Shown: positions 1 to 8,383, counted from the first letter of the stretch. The stretch: 64,000 nt of DNA from an uncultured Campylobacter sp. (GCF_938002845.1 NZ_CALKZP010000037.1:26579-90578), one strand, 5' to 3'. Numbers and translations: made by a program. The notes: generated from the sequence alone by a model not told the origin.

Positions 1-1
1 T

Positions 2-202
2 CGCATTCTATGCAAAGATGATCTAACTGCTGGGGTTCTTACTACGAAATTTAATCAGTTTTTCAAAAACAAGGGTGTTTTAAAATTTAACGCCGGGCTT
101 CCGTCTTTTAACAATGGCGCATATACTCTTACGACCGATGAAGACGATGCGTATTGGATAAATTTCTTAAACAATATAACTTCTGCTTCTCCTAAGAAAT
201 AA
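2..202 (+). CDS. Prophage protein, 3' end only
   Basis: An open frame runs in from the left edge and stops with TAA at 200-202, giving the last 66 residues of a protein. I do not recognise it. The tail is polar, with aromatic residues and a Lys-Lys C-terminus. It lies just upstream of the coat gene on the same strand, so it belongs to the filamentous prophage. In many inoviruses this place is held by a single-stranded-DNA-binding protein, but nothing in the visible part proves that. Confidence 0.6.
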   Translation, partial: RILCKDDLTAGVLTTKFNQFFKNKGVLKFNAGLPSFNNGAYTLTTDEDDAYWINFLNNITSASPKK

Positions 203-213
203 CAAGCTTTACA

Positions 214-236
214 AAGCCGATCCGTGCGGTCGGCTT
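214..236 (+). other. Hairpin between phage genes
   Basis: Seven-base arms (214-220 and 230-236) form a perfect stem with a nine-base loop, 12 bases after the upstream stop codon and before the coat gene. No T-run follows, so it may be a processing or stability element rather than an intrinsic terminator. Confidence 0.35.
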
Positions 237-278
237 GATAGAACTTGCAAGTTTAAAATTCTTTTTTGGAGGTTTAAG

Positions 279-494
279 ATGAAAATCTTAAATTCTATTT
301 TCGGCAAATTAGCGATTTTGCTCGGTTCTGTTTTTTTTGGTGCTACGCAGGCTATGGCTGACGTAACTTTTGCGGATGGCAAATTTAGTGGAACTATTGA
401 TAGCAATCCTTTCACTTCTGCTGTCGTCGTCGTTATCGGCTTAATCGGCTTGATTTACGCTGTTAAAGCTGGTCTTGCTTTGCTTAGACGCTAA
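279..494 (+). CDS. Inovirus major coat protein (pVIII-like)
   Basis: A 71-residue protein with an N-terminal signal peptide (about residues 1-27, ending Ala-Met-Ala), a short acidic/polar segment, one hydrophobic helix (about 46-66) and a basic Leu-Arg-Arg C-terminus that would face phage DNA. This is the classic architecture of a filamentous-phage major coat protein: inserted by signal peptidase cleavage, stored in the inner membrane and assembled into the filament. A strong GGAGGT ribosome binding site lies about 8 bases before the ATG. An intrinsic terminator directly follows, as expected for a gene expressed more than its neighbours. Confidence 0.85.
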   Translation: MKILNSIFGKLAILLGSVFFGATQAMADVTFADGKFSGTIDSNPFTSAVVVVIGLIGLIYAVKAGLALLRR

Positions 495-498
495 ATTT

Positions 499-526
499 TA
501 CCGCCCCCTTTCGGGCGGTATTTTTT
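499..526 (+). terminator. Rho-independent terminator after coat gene
   Basis: Inverted repeat with arms TACCGCCC and GGGCGGTA (499-520) followed by TTTTTT (521-526), right after the coat gene stop. A strong partial terminator after gene VIII is the usual way filamentous phages overproduce the coat. Confidence 0.85.
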
Positions 527-540
527 GAAAAGGTTTAAAA

Positions 541-657
541 ATGCAGATTTCAATCTTACATATGTCTTTACTTTTAAACGCTTTTTATGCGATTTTGGCG
601 CTTTCGTTCTTTGCGATTAAGTCTATTTTTGCAGGTTTGGATCTTTTTTCAAAATGA
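541..657 (+). CDS. Small phage membrane protein (minor coat candidate)
   Basis: A 38-residue protein starting at ATG 541. It is almost entirely hydrophobic (about residues 8-33 form one membrane helix) and ends Phe-Ser-Lys. Its stop overlaps the next start as ATGA. Inoviruses carry two tiny hydrophobic tip proteins (pVII and pIX) close to the coat gene; size, hydrophobicity and position fit, but sequence alone cannot assign it. Confidence 0.6.
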   Translation: MQISILHMSLLLNAFYAILALSFFAIKSIFAGLDLFSK

Positions 658-788
658 GCGAGGCGGAAATTTTAAGTTTAACCGGTTTGAGCTTAGAGCG
701 ATACAGCTCTTTGATGGCGCTTAGCGGTTGCCTTTGCGGTTTTTTATTCGTTTTAGGGATATTTCTTGCTATCTCTAAAATTAAATAA
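654..788 (+). CDS. Small phage membrane protein (minor coat candidate)
   Basis: A 44-residue protein translationally coupled (ATGA) to the preceding small gene. It has a polar N-terminal third with Glu residues, one hydrophobic helix (about 20-41) and a Lys-Ile-Lys C-terminus. This topology with a basic C-terminus is like pVII/pIX-type tip proteins. Coupling suggests both are made in similar amounts. Confidence 0.6.
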   Translation: MSEAEILSLTGLSLERYSSLMALSGCLCGFLFVLGIFLAISKIK

Positions 789-806
789 GGTTTTCGGGGG
801 TTTGCG

Positions 807-938
807 ATGGAATTCGTTTTAATTGATTGGATCGGTAATAAGTCGTTTGATTATTTCTTTAGCCTTTTCTTTTGGTTCGGTGTTGCAAATATTCCGTTTC
901 AGTTGGCTTTTACGCTATTTTCTCGCCGTTGGTCTTAG
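807..938 (+). CDS. Small phage membrane protein
   Basis: A 43-residue protein starting at ATG 807, preceded by a G-rich tract (GGGGG) that can act as ribosome binding site. It has an aromatic-rich hydrophobic helix (about 15-38) and ends Arg-Arg-Trp-Ser. It is the third tiny hydrophobic protein in a row after the coat gene. A role in the virion tip or in assembly is inferred from position only. Confidence 0.5.
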   Translation: MEFVLIDWIGNKSFDYFFSLFFWFGVANIPFQLAFTLFSRRWS

Positions 939-981
939 GCAAACCCCATTTATTTGCTTGCCTATAAACGAAGCGAAGTGC

Positions 982-1021
982 GCGCGGCGTGTAGCTTTCG
1001 GACGCCCGAAAGCCGCCGCGC
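982..1021. other. Phage intergenic hairpin 1 (origin or packaging candidate)
   Basis: Two nested stems: outer GCGCGGCG (982-989) with CGCCGCGC (1014-1021), inner GCTTTCGG (994-1001) with CCGAAAGC (1006-1013), a four-base loop and a four-base bulge on one side. It lies in the only large gap of the morphogenesis module (939-1110). Filamentous phages keep their packaging signal and replication origins as such hairpins in an intergenic region. Confidence 0.6.
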
Positions 1022-1034
1022 ATAACAGGGTCGC

Positions 1035-1085
1035 AGGGGGAGCCGATTTTATGAGCTTGCGATTAAAATCGGGTTCGCTCCCCCT
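1035..1085. other. Phage intergenic hairpin 2 (origin or packaging candidate)
   Basis: Arms AGGGGGAGC (1035-1043) and GCTCCCCCT (1077-1085) enclose a second stem CGATTTTA (1044-1051) with TAAAATCG (1064-1071). The result is a long hairpin with a small internal bulge, 14 bases after hairpin 1 and 26 bases before the pIII-like gene. Confidence 0.6.
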
Positions 1086-1110
1086 ACGCAAATTTAAGGA
1101 AGAGTAAAAA

Positions 1111-2460
1111 ATGCTTAATAAATTAAAATTTATCCCCCTAATCCTCCTACTTGTAGCCACTCTTTCTAATGCCACAGAAATTGGTTGTGGTATTAATCTT
1201 ATTCCTAAATATGGTGCTCCTATCGGAGAGCCTATGCATAAAGAAGATGACCGTTATACTTATAAGCTTGCTTTCGATAGAGAAAATGAGCTTTATATGT
1301 ATAGATTTAGAAAAGATGGCTCGGATATAGAAGTTTACCATTATGTTAGAGTTCAAAACAATTATGAAATAACTCAATATCTTGGTTATTCTACTCAGGT
1401 GTTTTATAAGGTTGCTTGCGCTCGAACTTTCCCTTCCTTTATATATCCTTTGAAAAAATTTGATGTCAATGATGATCCTAAGGTCAATACTGCTAAGTAT
1501 ATTATCGATGTTTTCGCTTACGATAGTGATTTCGCTACGCAGCATTGTAAGCTCGGTTATGATCTTGCCAATCATAAGTGCGCCGATGATTGCGAGCATA
1601 TAACCGATAGAGAGTTGCGTTTTCAATGTGCTTGTGCTAGTCATTTTAAAGATGCGGTTTACGCTGGTACTTTTTCTGCTGATCCCGATACTTGTAAAGG
1701 TGAAAATATTAATTATACGCCAAAATGTTGTTTTGGTTGTAAGAGAAAAGATGGCACTGATTTTCGCGTTGTGGTTAATTCTGCTAATCCTTATGCCGAT
1801 TATGGCTGCAATTACGATGAAATAGATCATTTATATTTGGATGATCCAAAAAAGCCTGATGACAATAAAACTAAACCCGATAAGCCTGATAATAACAATA
1901 CTAAGCCTAATAAACCTGATAAGCCAAGTAATCCTGATGATAATAAGACAAAGCCTAATAAGCCTGATCACGGCGGCGGCGGTCATTCAGGCGGTGGCGG
2001 GGGCGGTAGTAACCCTCCTGATAAACCGGGCGATGACGATAAAGACAAAGATAAAAATGGCACTCACCCGGGTGGCGGTGGCGGTGGCGGTGGTAATCCT
2101 GGGGATAAGGATGACGATCAGGCTAAATTTGATTTTAGTAAATTAAATGAACTTAATGAAACTGTTGAGGGTGGCACTAATAAATTTATGAAAATTTTTG
2201 AGGATGCCAAAGATCAAATCGTTGGTGCTTATAACAGACTTAAGAAAGGTAAATTGAGTGATTTTAAAGTTCATGGTTCTGTTAATAGTTGTCCTTATAC
2301 TCGCGATTTTGTTATTAAAGATGGATTAAGCAAAAAAATTACTATTGATATTTGCGTTGTAGTAAAGGACGCTCGTCCTGTTCTTTATTTTATTTTTTAT
2401 GCTTTATTTTTATTTCTTTTCTCGTTATTCACTTATAAAGCTGTTGCGAGGTTATTATAA
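1111..2460 (+). CDS. Inovirus adsorption protein (pIII-like, TspB-type C-terminus)
   Basis: A 449-residue protein with a signal peptide (about 1-21) and a cysteine-rich N-terminal domain (to about residue 245). A long linker (about 246-345) alternates Pro-Asp-Lys repeats with blocks of up to eight glycines. A C-terminal domain holds two spaced cysteines, a hydrophobic helix (about 420-442) and a short basic end. Glycine-rich linkers between globular domains and a C-terminal membrane anchor are hallmarks of pIII, which binds the host pilus and caps the virion; the C-terminal Cys/TM pattern also resembles inovirus TspB-like proteins. It overlaps the next gene by one base and directly follows the hairpin region. 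Confidence 0.75.
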   Translation: MLNKLKFIPLILLLVATLSNATEIGCGINLIPKYGAPIGEPMHKEDDRYTYKLAFDRENELYMYRFRKDGSDIEVYHYVRVQNNYEITQYLGYSTQVFYKVACARTFPSFIYPLKKFDVNDDPKVNTAKYIIDVFAYDSDFATQHCKLGYDLANHKCADDCEHITDRELRFQCACASHFKDAVYAGTFSADPDTCKGENINYTPKCCFGCKRKDGTDFRVVVNSANPYADYGCNYDEIDHLYLDDPKKPDDNKTKPDKPDNNNTKPNKPDKPSNPDDNKTKPNKPDHGGGGHSGGGGGGSNPPDKPGDDDKDKDKNGTHPGGGGGGGGNPGDKDDDQAKFDFSKLNELNETVEGGTNKFMKIFEDAKDQIVGAYNRLKKGKLSDFKVHGSVNSCPYTRDFVIKDGLSKKITIDICVVVKDARPVLYFIFYALFLFLFSLFTYKAVARLL

Positions 2461-2855
2461 TGGGTAGGATTGTAAGTTTTTTAGGCTCTTTTGTAGCTAA
2501 ATGGGGCGGTGCTATAATTAGATTTGGGCTTATGCTCGGTATAGTTATGTTTTTTGCTAAATTTGCTGTTCCTTTTTTTGTAGATTTAATGGACGCTATT
2601 GCTTTCATATTATCTAAGGTTAATGCTTTAATAGATTATATAAATTCTTATTCTGGTAATTCAAATGAGATTATATCCTTATTTTTTAATGTTCTTAAGT
2701 CTATTGGTTTTATTGACGCTTTTGGTGATGCTTATACTTTATTCAAACCTATATTTTTCACTTTGATTGTAGCTTTAGGTGGAAAAGTTGTTATGAGATT
2801 CTTATCTTTATTTGTTAAGTTGCTTAATTACCTCTTTATTTCTAGGATTGATTAA
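2460..2855 (+). CDS. Inovirus minor coat protein (pVI-like, DUF2523 type)
   Basis: A 131-residue hydrophobic protein with about three membrane segments (roughly 20-42, 44-56 and 95-125), sharing its first base with the last base of the pIII-like stop. Small polytopic proteins between pIII and pI are typical pVI homologues, which sit with pIII at the end of the filament. The family call rests on size, topology and gene order rather than on a conserved motif. Confidence 0.65.
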   Translation: MGRIVSFLGSFVAKWGGAIIRFGLMLGIVMFFAKFAVPFFVDLMDAIAFILSKVNALIDYINSYSGNSNEIISLFFNVLKSIGFIDAFGDAYTLFKPIFFTLIVALGGKVVMRFLSLFVKLLNYLFISRID

Positions 2856-2856
2856 A

Positions 2857-3966
2857 ATGGCTATCTCATATCTTACCGGCATACCGAAAAGCGGAAAGAC
2901 TTATTTAGCCGTTTATCAAATTTATAAAAATTTTATCGAAGTTCCTAAGCCTTCTTTTTTCGATAAATTTATCAAAAAACCCAAGAAAGCTGATAAATAT
3001 ACTATCTGCTGGACGAATATAAATGAATTTGACTACTCCAAAAGCGAAAAAATCAAGCCTTTAGATATTAACGATTTTAAATATAATCTTAGCTTGCTTT
3101 ATGATCTTTATATGGGTGGCGCTAACGATACTGAATTAAATGAAAAGGCTTCGGATTTTAAGCTTAATCACTGCTTGATCGTTATCGATGAGGCACATAA
3201 TTTTTTTACTAAAAAGAGTGATGAAATTTTAACCTGGTGGCTTACTTACCATGCGCATTTGTTCCAAGATATTTGGCTTATATCGCAGGATTTAAGCCTA
3301 ATTGATACAGGTTACAAGGCTGTAGCCGAGTATTTTTATAAAGCCGTAGAACCTGCTCGTCGTCTTATTACTAATCGTCTTAGGTATCAGCAGTTCATTA
3401 GCTACCGAATGAATCAAAACGATATGATTAAGGGTGGTGGTTTTACTTTACCTGCTCTTAATGAGGTCTTTGACCTTTACGTTGCGGGTTCTAAGGAAAA
3501 AGGCTCATCTATCGTAGTTAAATTTTTTGGTTTAGCTGTGGTGCTCTGTTTCTTTTGTTTTTTGGCGTTCTACCGCTTTTATTCGCTCTTTAAGCCTGCT
3601 GATGAGCCTGCTCCCGCCCCCGATATCCAATCCAATCAACCTATTGAAAGCGGAAGCGGTAACAGCACTAAAGCTTTATTCAACGCCTCTAATCCAAATC
3701 CTAGTGAGCCTCCTATAGGCTACATATACCAAATCTATTGTTTCTACGATCGTTGCTCCATTCAAAACGGCACTTACGATCATTTCGATCAGAGATACTT
3801 AAATTTTATTTTTTTGCGCTCCCCGCCTAAATTTAATGTGCGCTCGTTTAAAGGTAAAGGTATTACGTATTTCTTTGTTGGCTTTGATAAGCCCGTTTTT
3901 GATAACTTAAAAAAGGAAGAGTTAAATGAAAAAAGTTCTTTTTCTAGTGCTATTTATTCTAAGTAG
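2857..3966 (+). CDS. zot: Zot-like assembly ATPase (pI)
   Basis: Starting at ATG 2857 (just after the previous stop, preferred over an in-frame start 45 bases upstream inside that gene), 369 residues. It has a Walker A motif GIPKSGKT (8-15), a Walker B-type strand LIVIDEAH (107-114), one membrane helix (about 219-245) and a periplasmic C-terminal part beginning with a Pro-rich stretch. This is the pI/Zot family: an inner-membrane ATPase that drives virion extrusion through the secretin encoded next. Zot was named for tight-junction effects in Vibrio cholerae, and Campylobacter zot genes are known from prophages. The phage role is the safe call; toxicity is not shown by the sequence. It overlaps the secretin gene by 41 bases. 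Confidence 0.85.
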   Translation: MAISYLTGIPKSGKTYLAVYQIYKNFIEVPKPSFFDKFIKKPKKADKYTICWTNINEFDYSKSEKIKPLDINDFKYNLSLLYDLYMGGANDTELNEKASDFKLNHCLIVIDEAHNFFTKKSDEILTWWLTYHAHLFQDIWLISQDLSLIDTGYKAVAEYFYKAVEPARRLITNRLRYQQFISYRMNQNDMIKGGGFTLPALNEVFDLYVAGSKEKGSSIVVKFFGLAVVLCFFCFLAFYRFYSLFKPADEPAPAPDIQSNQPIESGSGNSTKALFNASNPNPSEPPIGYIYQIYCFYDRCSIQNGTYDHFDQRYLNFIFLRSPPKFNVRSFKGKGITYFFVGFDKPVFDNLKKEELNEKSSFSSAIYSK

Positions 3967-5095
3967 CGCCTTGTCTGAAGAAATTAAGCTAAATTTGCTT
4001 GATTTCGCCAACGTTGCCAGCCATAATTCAAAAATAGATATTCTAATTAGCGATGAGATAGATTCAAATAGCTTTTATTTTTATACGTCCAAGAATTCAG
4101 ATGTAACGATAAAGCACTTTCGCAAAGCCATAGAAAGTAAAGGCTTAAAGCTTATACTTACTGACGGCTTTTATTACGTCTTTAAGAAGAATAAGGACTA
4201 TGGCGATGCTAATGGCAGCATTAGCGCCGAACGCAGGCTAAGGTATCTTACTCTTGCAAATAACTCTTACGACGATGCCGATAAGATAGTAAGCAAGATG
4301 ACCGATCAAAACTCAAGCTATATCAGATCTACGAACTCCGTTGTATTCAAAGCAAGCGATGATGAATATAGCGACATAATAGATTTCGTCCAAAGAAGTG
4401 ATAAAAAGCTCGAGCAAGTAAATTTCAAGCTTACTATACTTGAAACCAATACCAACGATTATAAAGATATAGGCTCGCATCTAAATTCTTTAGGCGACGT
4501 CGTTACCCGCTCCGATCTAAACTATTTCATAAACCTAATTACTATGCCTTATAGTGCTGAAACAAACGTAGTAACTACAAAGAAACGAGGCTTTTACGGC
4601 GTTCTTAGCCTGCTTCAGCAAAACGGCGTAACTACCATAAAGCAAAGTCCGTTTCTGGTCGCAAAGAGCGGCGCCGAGGTATATTTTTCCTCCGTCGAAA
4701 ACGTGCCGTATCTAACGAACACCAGCACCTATACGCAAAACGGCACCGCCACTCAAAACAGCTACGAGTATAAAGACGTTGGCCTAAAGATTAAAATTCG
4801 CCCGGTTGTGCTTCAGAATTCAAACGTTGATTTCAGCCTTGATTTGGTGGTTGAGGACTTATTAGATACGCAAAACACCCTTACGCCGCGCACGAGCAAA
4901 AAGGAACTTAGGTCGAACTATAGCCTTAAGCGGGGCGAGCTTCTCGTTTTAAGTGGTATTAACAAAGACGTAGCCTATTCAAAACGCAACGGCGTGCCGC
5001 TACTCAAAGACATACCTATTTTAAAATACCTCTTTTCCATAGAACAAAACTACAAAAGCACTAGCATTATTACTCTTACGATAGAGGTAAATTAA
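3926..5095 (+). CDS. Inovirus secretin (pIV-like)
   Basis: A 389-residue protein with a signal peptide (about 1-17), an N0/N1-type periplasmic region and a C-terminal secretin domain. The domain ends with the family signature VPLLKDIPILKYLF (about 360-373) and a final beta-strand. It would form the outer-membrane channel through which the filament leaves, docked to Zot/pI. It lacks a lipobox. The 41-base overlap with zot points to coupled synthesis. Having its own secretin means the phage need not borrow a host type II or IV secretin. Confidence 0.85.
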   Translation: MKKVLFLVLFILSSALSEEIKLNLLDFANVASHNSKIDILISDEIDSNSFYFYTSKNSDVTIKHFRKAIESKGLKLILTDGFYYVFKKNKDYGDANGSISAERRLRYLTLANNSYDDADKIVSKMTDQNSSYIRSTNSVVFKASDDEYSDIIDFVQRSDKKLEQVNFKLTILETNTNDYKDIGSHLNSLGDVVTRSDLNYFINLITMPYSAETNVVTTKKRGFYGVLSLLQQNGVTTIKQSPFLVAKSGAEVYFSSVENVPYLTNTSTYTQNGTATQNSYEYKDVGLKIKIRPVVLQNSNVDFSLDLVVEDLLDTQNTLTPRTSKKELRSNYSLKRGELLVLSGINKDVAYSKRNGVPLLKDIPILKYLFSIEQNYKSTSIITLTIEVN

Positions 5096-5125
5096 GATGA
5101 GCATGAGAACATACGGCTCATTATG

Positions 5126-5191
5126 CAAGGGACAACCGAAGAGCAAAAGCGAGCTAAGCGCCAGCGCAGCGAGCTTTTGCTCTCTCCCTTG
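5126..5191. other. Long hairpin upstream of rep (candidate double-strand origin)
   Basis: Arms AGAGCAAAAGC (5140-5150) and GCTTTTGCTCT (5173-5183) form an 11-bp perfect stem, flanked by an outer stem CAAGGGA (5126-5132) with TCCCTTG (5185-5191). It ends 42 bases before the start of the rolling-circle initiator. HUH initiators usually nick at or beside such a cruciform close to their own gene, so this is a good candidate origin; the nick site itself cannot be read. Confidence 0.5.
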
Positions 5192-5233
5192 TCAATTTAA
5201 TAAAAATCTGTCACTCTTAAATAAAGATTAAAG

Positions 5234-6586
5234 ATGTTTGGACTAAATGAGGCTGATCTTTCAGCCGTAAAGCTTAAAATTGACAGACAACGGAAGTTTT
5301 TACAAGATTACAGATTTGTAAATTCTTTCGGTGAAGAAAAAAGCCTGCTTTCGGTTTCAAAGTCCGCAAATTTTTCAAGCACCTATTACGCCGAGGTAGC
5401 CAATAGGACAAATACTATCCATATGCTTTCAGTCAAGCATGAGCTAGTGCCCGTGTTTCTTACTATCACGCTTAATGGCTGCTTCCGTAAGGCGCTAGTG
5501 GGTAATTTTGCTACCTTTACCACCAAGGACATTAGATCGCTTCCGATTGAGCAGAAACAAAAGCTTAATGAGGGCGTGCCCTTTACTATTAAGGATTTAG
5601 CCAACGTACTAAATTATAATTTTCATAAATTTACTAAACGCTTCAGGCGCGTTTATGAGGGCGAAGTATTTCAGTATATACGCACCTTTGAGCCGCATAA
5701 AAATGACGGCGTGCCGCATATTCATGCTTTGATATATGCCCCAAGGCATACAATCCCTTACTTGCTTAAAATTTATAAAGACGTGTTCTACGCCCCGCAA
5801 AACCTAAGAAACGAGCGTTTGACCCCGGCTCAGATAGCAAATGGCGAGATAAACGGCTTTCAGACCTCTATAAACAATGCCACGGGCTACGTGATGAAGT
5901 ATATTACCAAGACCTTTATAAATTTCAACGAAACTGACGATATTAACGAGGTTCAAGCGTGGTTTATAAAGCATAAAATTCGCAGGTTTTTATCCTCGCA
6001 AAACCCAATCCCGCTTTGGGTTTACCGTAAGATAAATTTCATTAAAGGTTTGCGTGATCTCGGCAACCTTAATATTCTAAAAGACTTCGATAATACGCTT
6101 ATAGAGTGGGATTATAAGAGCCAAAGTATCTTTATGTCTATCCCATATACTTCAGAGGAGCTTATATATGAGGATGGACACCTGCTATATTACGTCTGCG
6201 GTAGGCTCATGCACGAATACGTTAAAAATATCAATCCGGCTCAAAACGTCGGTAAAATCCAGTCTCACGAGTTAAAATCTATTCAAAGTTTCTATAATAG
6301 CGGTATTAAGCCAGTTTATTACAACCCATATAAGATATTTCGCACCGCTTGGAAAGACATGAGCGACGAGCGCCTAAAATTATACTGGCGCGATAATCAA
6401 AATGAAATGACCGATGACATTCTAAGCGTCCAAGATTACGCTATGCTTGAGAATGAGATGATCGAGCGCGGGTTTCTGCAGAGGTATAAAAATCATATCA
6501 GATATTTTACCGAGCATGCTTTAGAGGATATTAGAGAGCTAGAATTTAAGTATTCCAATAACGGCGTTATGCCGTATCCGTTTTAG
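5234..6586 (+). CDS. Rolling-circle replication initiator (HUH endonuclease, pII-like)
   Basis: A 450-residue protein with the HUH metal-binding motif PHIHALIY (His162, His164) and, downstream, a GYVMKYITK helix with two tyrosines (219, 223) positioned as the nicking nucleophiles. This order fits phage and plasmid Rep proteins that cut the origin, stay attached to the 5' end and re-ligate the displaced strand. The ATG at 5234 has only a weak ribosome binding site, so a slightly different start is possible. It follows a long hairpin that may be its target and precedes the integrase by 10 bases. Confidence 0.8.
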   Translation: MFGLNEADLSAVKLKIDRQRKFLQDYRFVNSFGEEKSLLSVSKSANFSSTYYAEVANRTNTIHMLSVKHELVPVFLTITLNGCFRKALVGNFATFTTKDIRSLPIEQKQKLNEGVPFTIKDLANVLNYNFHKFTKRFRRVYEGEVFQYIRTFEPHKNDGVPHIHALIYAPRHTIPYLLKIYKDVFYAPQNLRNERLTPAQIANGEINGFQTSINNATGYVMKYITKTFINFNETDDINEVQAWFIKHKIRRFLSSQNPIPLWVYRKINFIKGLRDLGNLNILKDFDNTLIEWDYKSQSIFMSIPYTSEELIYEDGHLLYYVCGRLMHEYVKNINPAQNVGKIQSHELKSIQSFYNSGIKPVYYNPYKIFRTAWKDMSDERLKLYWRDNQNEMTDDILSVQDYAMLENEMIERGFLQRYKNHIRYFTEHALEDIRELEFKYSNNGVMPYPF

Positions 6587-6596
6587 GAGTTTTACG

Positions 6597-7463
6597 ATGT
6601 TGCTTAACGAGCTTTTTAATGATTACGTAGAATTTTACGAGCTAATACTTCGTAAGCATACTTTAGAAAGCGATATATCAACTTATAAGAAGCATATAGC
6701 TTCAAGCTTGGGCGAAAAAGACGTAAGCAATATAAGCTTTTTAGATATTCAAAGGCTTTGTAATAACTTAATCAAAGCTGATTATAAAATCAAGACCGTT
6801 AAGAATATCCTTGCAAAGCTACACGTAATCTTTAAATTCGCTCAAAAGCTTGAGCTTATAACTAAAAATCCCTGCGACTTTGTTGAGCTACCTAAATTTG
6901 ACAATAAACGATACTTTGATTATTCGTTGCTTGTTCAAAAGAAATTTATCAAAGCTATCTGCGATAATACCGAAAGTAGTGCCGATATATTTTTTTTCCT
7001 GCTTCACGGCAGGCGCAAGAATGAGGTTTTAAGTCTTTGTTGGAGCGATGTAAATTTAAAAACTAAAACTTATGTTATCCCTTATCAAATCAATAAAGCT
7101 AAGCGCGATATGGTCTATTCTATGAGTGACGAGCTTTATAAAAGGCTATTAAAGCTTTATATAGCCGCAAAACAGAATAATCAGCTAAATGGCTACGTCT
7201 TTGTCAATCCTGCTACTGGGTCAAAATTCGTTGATTTACGTAGGAGTTGGAATTCTTTGTTAAAGAGGAATAATCTACCTAAAATCAGGCTTCACGATAT
7301 AAGGCATCTTATCGGCACTTACTGCATAAATTATCTTAAGCTTCCGATCGAGCAAGTGAGTTTTACTCTCGGTCATACGAATATCATTACTACGCAAAAA
7401 TACATCACTGCTAATATAAAACAATCGAAAAATACTATTGAAAATTTGATGAATTCCGTTTAA
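6597..7463 (+). CDS. Tyrosine recombinase, prophage integrase
   Basis: A 288-residue XerC/D-like recombinase with an N-terminal SAM-like DNA-binding half and a catalytic half. Visible active-site residues: Arg140 in HGRRKNE, His233 and Arg236 in HDIRH, His260 in GHTN and the nucleophile Tyr269 in QKYI. It lies 10 bases after rep and ends about 107 bases before the 3' end of the convergent tRNA-fMet gene, the usual position of an integrase next to its attachment site. Many filamentous phages use host XerCD instead, so an own integrase aiming at a tRNA gene is notable. Confidence 0.85.
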   Translation: MLLNELFNDYVEFYELILRKHTLESDISTYKKHIASSLGEKDVSNISFLDIQRLCNNLIKADYKIKTVKNILAKLHVIFKFAQKLELITKNPCDFVELPKFDNKRYFDYSLLVQKKFIKAICDNTESSADIFFFLLHGRRKNEVLSLCWSDVNLKTKTYVIPYQINKAKRDMVYSMSDELYKRLLKLYIAAKQNNQLNGYVFVNPATGSKFVDLRRSWNSLLKRNNLPKIRLHDIRHLIGTYCINYLKLPIEQVSFTLGHTNIITTQKYITANIKQSKNTIENLMNSV

Positions 7464-7645
<182 letters not shown>

Positions 7646-7686
7646 ATAAAAAAACGCGAATAAATTTAAAATAGCATTCGCGAAAG

Positions 7687-7761
7687 TGGATGGGGTAGGA
7701 GGATTCGAACCTCCGAATGATTGGACCAAAACCAATTGCCTTGCCACTTGGCTATACCCCA
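7687..7761 (-). tRNA. tRNA-Gln (TTG)
   Basis: A 75-nt cloverleaf with acceptor stem TGGGGTA/TACCCCA, anticodon loop TTTTGGT (anticodon TTG), a normal GGTTCGAATCC T-arm and encoded CCA. It is upstream of tRNA-fMet on the same strand, 41 bases apart, so the two are probably cotranscribed. Confidence 0.9.
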
Positions 7762-7890
7762 AAACTATAAAAATGTAATTATACATAAATATTTACGTAA
7801 TGTCAATACTATCTTATACGAAATTCTTAGATTTTAATGAGTAGAAAATTTTAAAATCAATATATCTTATAAGCAAATATTTAAATCTGT

Positions 7891-7923
7891 AAAATAAAAA
7901 AGCCCTAGCTAAATGCTAGGGCT
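7891..7923 (-). terminator. Rho-independent terminator of the pilin gene
   Basis: Perfect 9-bp stem AGCCCTAGC / GCTAGGGCT (7901-7909 and 7915-7923) with a five-base loop. Read on the minus strand it is followed by a T-rich run (7891-7900). It sits 28 bases downstream of the pilin stop. Confidence 0.85.
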
Positions 7924-7951
7924 AAAAATCAATAATATTTATAACTATTTA

Positions 7952-8383
7952 TTAGTTATAAACTACACCCTTGCCACCAAATTTAAGCTTCGCACCATTA
8001 GCCTTAATTTGATCAGCAACTTGCTGTAAACCAGGCATTTCCCATACTTGTTTACATAGTCCAGTTGCGTTATCTACAGCTACTTTTATAGTACCATTAC
8101 CACCATCTATATCAGTAGGTTGAGTATTTACTGTAAAACAAGTACTTCCTTTTGCCTTTACTGGATTAGCAACATTTGACATCTCGCTATAAGTTGTACT
8201 AAAATTACCTTGTGAAGTATAATAAGCACCTAAATCGCTTACTACTGTTTGAATATTTGTAGCTGCCTTAGAAACCTCAGCATCATCACGAGTAGCTGCA
8301 AGTCTTGGAATAGCAACAGCTGCCAAAATACCTAAAATAACGATAACGAAGATCAACTCGATCATAGTAAAACCTTTTTTCAT
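7952..8383 (-). CDS. Type IV pilin-like prepilin
   Basis: A 143-residue protein with a short basic leader MKKG, the prepilin peptidase site G/FTMIEL with Glu at position 5 of the mature protein, and the long hydrophobic alpha-1 helix that follows. The mature part has two cysteines (in STCFT and GLCKQ) that could form the D-region disulfide. It would be processed by the prepilin peptidase at 48.8-49.6 kb and polymerise in a type IV pilus or type II/competence pseudopilus. The gene stands alone between its own promoter and terminator, as expected for a major, highly expressed pilin. A clear AAGGAG precedes the ATG. Confidence 0.85.
   Translation of the reverse strand: MKKGFTMIELIFVIVILGILAAVAIPRLAATRDDAEVSKAATNIQTVVSDLGAYYTSQGNFSTTYSEMSNVANPVKAKGSTCFTVNTQPTDIDGGNGTIKVAVDNATGLCKQVWEMPGLQQVADQIKANGAKLKFGGKGVVYN

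Noticed and set aside
1147..1830. 227-codon open frame on the minus strand across the pIII-like gene
   Set aside because: It is antisense to a gene with signal peptide, linker and anchor, lacks a ribosome binding site and has an improbable Ile/Thr/Ser-rich composition.
2857..3966. Reading the Zot-like gene as a proven enterotoxin
   Set aside because: The sequence shows a phage assembly ATPase; toxicity depends on C-terminal peptides and experiments that cannot be judged here.
5097..5159. 20-codon open frame between the secretin and rep genes
   Set aside because: It lies inside the inverted repeat upstream of rep and is better explained as origin structure.
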